Shown here: one piece after another, positions 6,113 through 8,398 of the stretch
How the letters are laid out: each line of letters starts with the position of its first letter
How positions within the stretch are numbered: position 1 is the stretch's first letter
Source of the DNA: JBHELQ01 sp046262995
Lineage (GTDB): Bacteria > Actinomycetota > Thermoleophilia > Solirubrobacterales > Thermoleophilaceae
DNA: 8,398 nucleotides
Reading direction: 5' to 3'
Assembly: GCA_046262995.1 (NCBI GenBank)
Contig: JBHELQ010000094.1
Coordinates: forward strand, 1-8,398
Position numbers and translations under genes: made by a program
Notes under the pieces: model-generated
Database searches by the model: none
The model's input: the letters and a program-made list of their open reading frames with translations, nothing else
What the model was told of the DNA's origin: nothing

Positions 6113-6124
6113 CCGCGCGCGGAT
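6111..6124. promoter_or_regulatory. 14-bp perfect palindrome ATCCGCGCGCGGAT next to the -35
   Basis: A perfect uninterrupted palindrome that directly abuts the -35 (6105-6110) of the minus-strand promoter on its upstream side, the usual place for an activator site. It could equally be a repressor site for the opposing promoter, whose predicted start is inside it. GC-rich genomes make such palindromes more likely by chance, but the flanking A/T edges and position are suggestive. Confidence 0.45.
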
Positions 6125-6213
6125 GGGGACCGCCGTCCGTGATGGCGCGGAAGCTGTCGATTTCGCCGTTCCCCGTTCGTCTACTGGGCGACCATCCCAA
6201 TAAGGAGGAGCGA

Positions 6214-6573
6214 ATGAAGTTCATGCTGCTGATCCACCAGGGCACAGCCCCGACACCGCGCTCGCCGGACGACTGGGCGAAGGTCCCGGAAGCCGATCAG
6301 AAGGAGGTCTACGCCGACTACCAGGCGATCAGCCAGACCCCAGGCGTGAGTCCCGGAGTCGAGCTGCAGGACCCCGAGAGCGCGACCACAGTGCGGGTGC
6401 AGGACGGCAAGCCGCTGATCACCGACGGGCCCTTCGCCGAGACCAAAGAGGCGCTCGGCGGCTACCTGATCTTCGACGCCGAAGACCAGCACGCCGCGAT
6501 CGAGCTCGCCGCGCGGATCCCGGCTGCGCGCATGGGCGGCGCGATCGAGGTGCGTCCGGTGATGGAGCGGTAG
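6214..6573 (+). CDS. YCII-family (DGPF-domain) protein
   Basis: A 119-residue protein from ATG 6214 to TAG 6571-6573. AAGGAGGAG (6202-6210) gives a strong ribosome binding site and settles the start. The protein begins MKFMLLIHQG, the usual first strand of YCII proteins, and carries the hallmark DGPFAETKE (71-79) followed by LGGYLIFDAEDQHAAIELAARIPA and an IEVRPVME last strand, a complete single ferredoxin-like domain of normal family length. Family members are small cytoplasmic proteins of uncertain function; in actinobacteria they are often encoded beside ECF sigma factors, but none is visible here. The gene diverges from the hydrolase across a 196-bp regulatory region and converges on the LuxR-type regulator with no spacer at all. 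Identification is firm; the biochemical role is unknown. Confidence 0.9.
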   Translation: MKFMLLIHQGTAPTPRSPDDWAKVPEADQKEVYADYQAISQTPGVSPGVELQDPESATTVRVQDGKPLITDGPFAETKEALGGYLIFDAEDQHAAIELAARIPAARMGGAIEVRPVMER

Positions 6574-8398
6574 CTAGCTCCCGGGAGTATCGCCAGCCGG
6601 CTCGTCCTCGGGCAGCGCCGCCGACAGCTGGGCCCGTGACTGGATGTCGAGCTTGCGGTAGGCGCTGCTCAGGTGCGCCTCGACCGTCTTCTTGGTGACG
6701 AACAGCGCCTGGGCGATCTCGGGGTTCGAGAGTCCCTTCGCGGCCATCGCCGCGATGCGCCGCTCGCTCGCCGTGAGCGCCTGGACGCCGGAGATGCGGG
6801 GCCGGCGAGGACGCCCTCCCGCCGCGCGCAGCTCCTGGCGCGCGCGCTCGGTAAGCGGCATCGCGCCGCAGACGTCGGCGAGGTCCAGCGCCCGGCGCAG
6901 AGGTTCGCGCGCGTCGGAGCGCCGGTTGGCGCGCCGGAGCGCGGCACCGAGGTCGGCCAGGGCCCGCGCGTGCTCCAGCCGAGCGGGAGAGCGCTCGAGC
7001 ACCGACACCGCCTCGCCCAGCTGCTCCACGCCGCGCTGGCCGCCCTCGACCAGACCCGCGGCACGCAGAGCCATCCCGATCGCCCGCGGGGTCCCCCACG
7101 AATGCGCCTGTCGAAGCATCTCCTCGGCGCCGGCCCGCGCCCCGTCCGGGTCGTCGACGGCCAGCTCCGGAGCAGCGAGCACCGCCGGCACCAGCGCCGG
7201 ATAGGTGTTCCAGCGCGCGTGGCGGCGAGCCAGTCCGCCGAGGTCGGCCCGGCCGCCGGCAAGATCGCCGCGCTCCGCACGCAGGCGGGCTCGCGCGTGG
7301 ACGACCGGGTCGAAGGTGAGATCGTCGTCGGCCGCACGGGTGGCCATCCCGCTCTGCTCGAGGATCCGCTCGGCGTCGTCGAGCTGCCCGCGGTCGATCA
7401 GGGCCTCGAGAACGAAGCCGAGGAACACCGGCCCGAGCACGAACCAGCCCTGCGGAAGGGACAGCTCCGCGCAGCTGCGCGCGTCGGCCTCCGCCTCGGC
7501 CAGCGCGCCCTGGCGCGCGAGCAGCGAGCAGCGAGCGCCCGACGCGAACGCGAAGCCCGGCGCCGAGCCCCGCCTGCGCGCCTGGTCGACCGCACGGTCG
7601 AGCGCGCGGCGGGCGGGCTCCACCCGGTCCGCGAGGATCAGGACGTCGACCGCGCTGTAGAAGGCGGTCGTGAGGCCGGTGGCGTCGCTGCGGACCTTGC
7701 CGGAGGCGAGCGTGGCCTCCGCGACGTCCGCCAGGGCCTTCGCCGACTGGTCGCTGTCGTGCGAGAAGGCGTCGAGGTGCGCCTGCATGGCAAGGATCCC
7801 GTGCTCGGCCGGCGCCGCGGTCGTGAGCCGGCCGCGCCGTCGCGCGAGCCGTTCACGAGCCCACTCGAGTCGCGACAGGTCGAAGCGAGCGCTTGCGATC
7901 AGGCCGGCCTCGAGCACGAGCGCGCGCTCGGGGTCGGCGTCCGCCACGTCTTCCAGCACGCGCTCGCGGTGCTCGAAGGCCTGGTCGTGGCGGCCGACGG
8001 TCTGCAGCGCCAACGCGTGCTCCCACGCGTACGCCGCGAGCGTACGCGGGTCGGACGTAAGCTCCGCGCCCTCCTCGAAGTGCTTCGACGCGGCGGGCGT
8101 TTGGCCGGCTCGCAGCTCCGCCGACCCGAGCTCGAGCAGCAGGAGGCCGCGCTCGGCGACCTGCGGCGGCTCGCTCAGCGCCCGCCGGAGGCAGGCGACG
8201 GCCGTGTCCGCCGCACCGCGCGCGACTGCGGCCGCCGACGCGTCGCGCAGGGTCGCGATCACATAGGGATCGCCGGCCGGCTCGGTCGGAAGCAGCTGGA
8301 TGGCGAGCGCGTCGGCGCCGGCGCCCTCGTCGGCCAGGAGCGCCGCCGCTTCCCGGTGAGCGCGCGAGCGCGCTCCCGGATCGATGTCGCCATAGACC
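6574..8398 (-). CDS. LuxR-family regulator of the large MalT-like (LAL) type, C-terminal part
   Basis: TAG at 6574-6576; the frame stays open through the right edge, so 607 C-terminal residues are visible and the N-terminus is missing. A GTG at 8262 could be taken as a start, but the codons before it read ALAIQLLPTEPAGDPY followed by VIATLRDASAAAVARGAADT, the unbroken post-ATPase helical segment typical of large LuxR regulators, so the protein continues past 8398, where a nucleotide-binding ATPase domain is expected. The middle is an Ala/Leu/Arg-rich run of TPR-like helical hairpins. The C-terminal LuxR helix-turn-helix (6625-6774) includes TASERRIAAMAAKGLSNPEI, then AQALFVTKKTVEAHLSSAYRKL. 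Such proteins are ATP-dependent activators responding to an unknown inducer. It could control the divergent region near 6100, but that is a guess. Confidence 0.88.
   Translation of the reverse strand, partial: VYGDIDPGARSRAHREAAALLADEGAGADALAIQLLPTEPAGDPYVIATLRDASAAAVARGAADTAVACLRRALSEPPQVAERGLLLLELGSAELRAGQTPAASKHFEEGAELTSDPRTLAAYAWEHALALQTVGRHDQAFEHRERVLEDVADADPERALVLEAGLIASARFDLSRLEWARERLARRRGRLTTAAPAEHGILAMQAHLDAFSHDSDQSAKALADVAEATLASGKVRSDATGLTTAFYSAVDVLILADRVEPARRALDRAVDQARRRGSAPGFAFASGARCSLLARQGALAEAEADARSCAELSLPQGWFVLGPVFLGFVLEALIDRGQLDDAERILEQSGMATRAADDDLTFDPVVHARARLRAERGDLAGGRADLGGLARRHARWNTYPALVPAVLAAPELAVDDPDGARAGAEEMLRQAHSWGTPRAIGMALRAAGLVEGGQRGVEQLGEAVSVLERSPARLEHARALADLGAALRRANRRSDAREPLRRALDLADVCGAMPLTERARQELRAAGGRPRRPRISGVQALTASERRIAAMAAKGLSNPEIAQALFVTKKTVEAHLSSAYRKLDIQSRAQLSAALPEDEPAGDTPGS

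Larger units (their letters stand above)
6018..6213. other. Divergent intergenic region between hydrolase and YCII genes
   Basis: 196 bp without a gene. It holds the minus-strand promoter, a possible plus-strand promoter, two dyads (6092-6106 and 6111-6124), a GCTGC/GCAGC stem at 6067-6080, and the YCII ribosome binding site. Bases 6125-6200 hold a weak GGAC/GTCC stem at 6127-6138 and otherwise nothing I recognise. Confidence 0.6.

Noticed and set aside
6018..6245. N-terminal extension of the hydrolase to an upstream start at 6245
   Set aside because: It would run through the best promoter and the dyads and overlap the YCII start and its ribosome binding site. The signal peptide fits a start near 6017.
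1..8398. Defence system, prophage, insertion sequence, CRISPR array or tRNA
   Set aside because: No repeat-spacer array, transposase or integrase motif, terminal inverted repeats, nuclease-type gene or tRNA-like fold was seen. The Vps62-like and sialidase-fold genes alone do not make a defence locus.

Overview
The window is GC-rich, densely packed bacterial DNA with strong third-position GC bias, frequent GTG/TTG starts and apparently leaderless genes. Together with families such as SnoaL-like proteins, a YCII/DGPF protein and a large MalT-like LuxR regulator, this points to a high-GC actinobacterium. A soil lineage such as Thermoleophilia/Solirubrobacterales is possible, but that placement is inference. 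I see no tRNA, rRNA, CRISPR array, transposase or phage gene. The longest stretch without a gene is about 200 bp.

Layout from left to right. (1) The 3' end of a zinc-type alcohol dehydrogenase on the + strand (to 167). It converges on a block of five minus-strand genes. (2) Two small paralogous SnoaL/NTF2-like proteins (202-597 and 688-1080, minus). Each has the same GATACT -10-like box 8-9 nt before its ATG. A strong hairpin and a second, overlapping one lie between them. (3) A large membrane protein (1158-2975, minus) with about eight N-terminal transmembrane helices and a C-terminal Vps62-like domain. It starts at TTG, and that TTG overlaps the stop of a 15-codon upstream ORF (2972-3019) that has its own strong ribosome binding site. 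(4) A secreted five-Asp-box sialidase/BNR-fold protein (3115-4587, minus), 11 nt downstream of a secreted alpha/beta hydrolase (4599-6017, minus). (5) A 196-bp divergent regulatory region with a near-consensus minus-strand promoter, a possible opposing promoter on the same bases, and two perfect dyad elements. (6) A YCII/DGPF-domain protein (6214-6573, +). (7) The C-terminal 607 residues of a LuxR-family regulator (6574 to beyond 8398, minus), whose stop codon directly abuts that of the YCII gene.

How the genes may work together. The hydrolase and sialidase-fold gene look like a co-transcribed pair of exported proteins driven from the promoter at 6082-6110, perhaps reading on into the Vps62-like membrane gene. 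The SnoaL-like pair looks like a tandem duplication that kept its own promoters. The LuxR-type regulator could control the divergent region through the dyads, but nothing in the sequence proves this. The points most worth a second look are the regulatory knot at 6082-6124, the TTGA overlap at 2972-2975, and the unusual architecture of the Vps62-like membrane protein.
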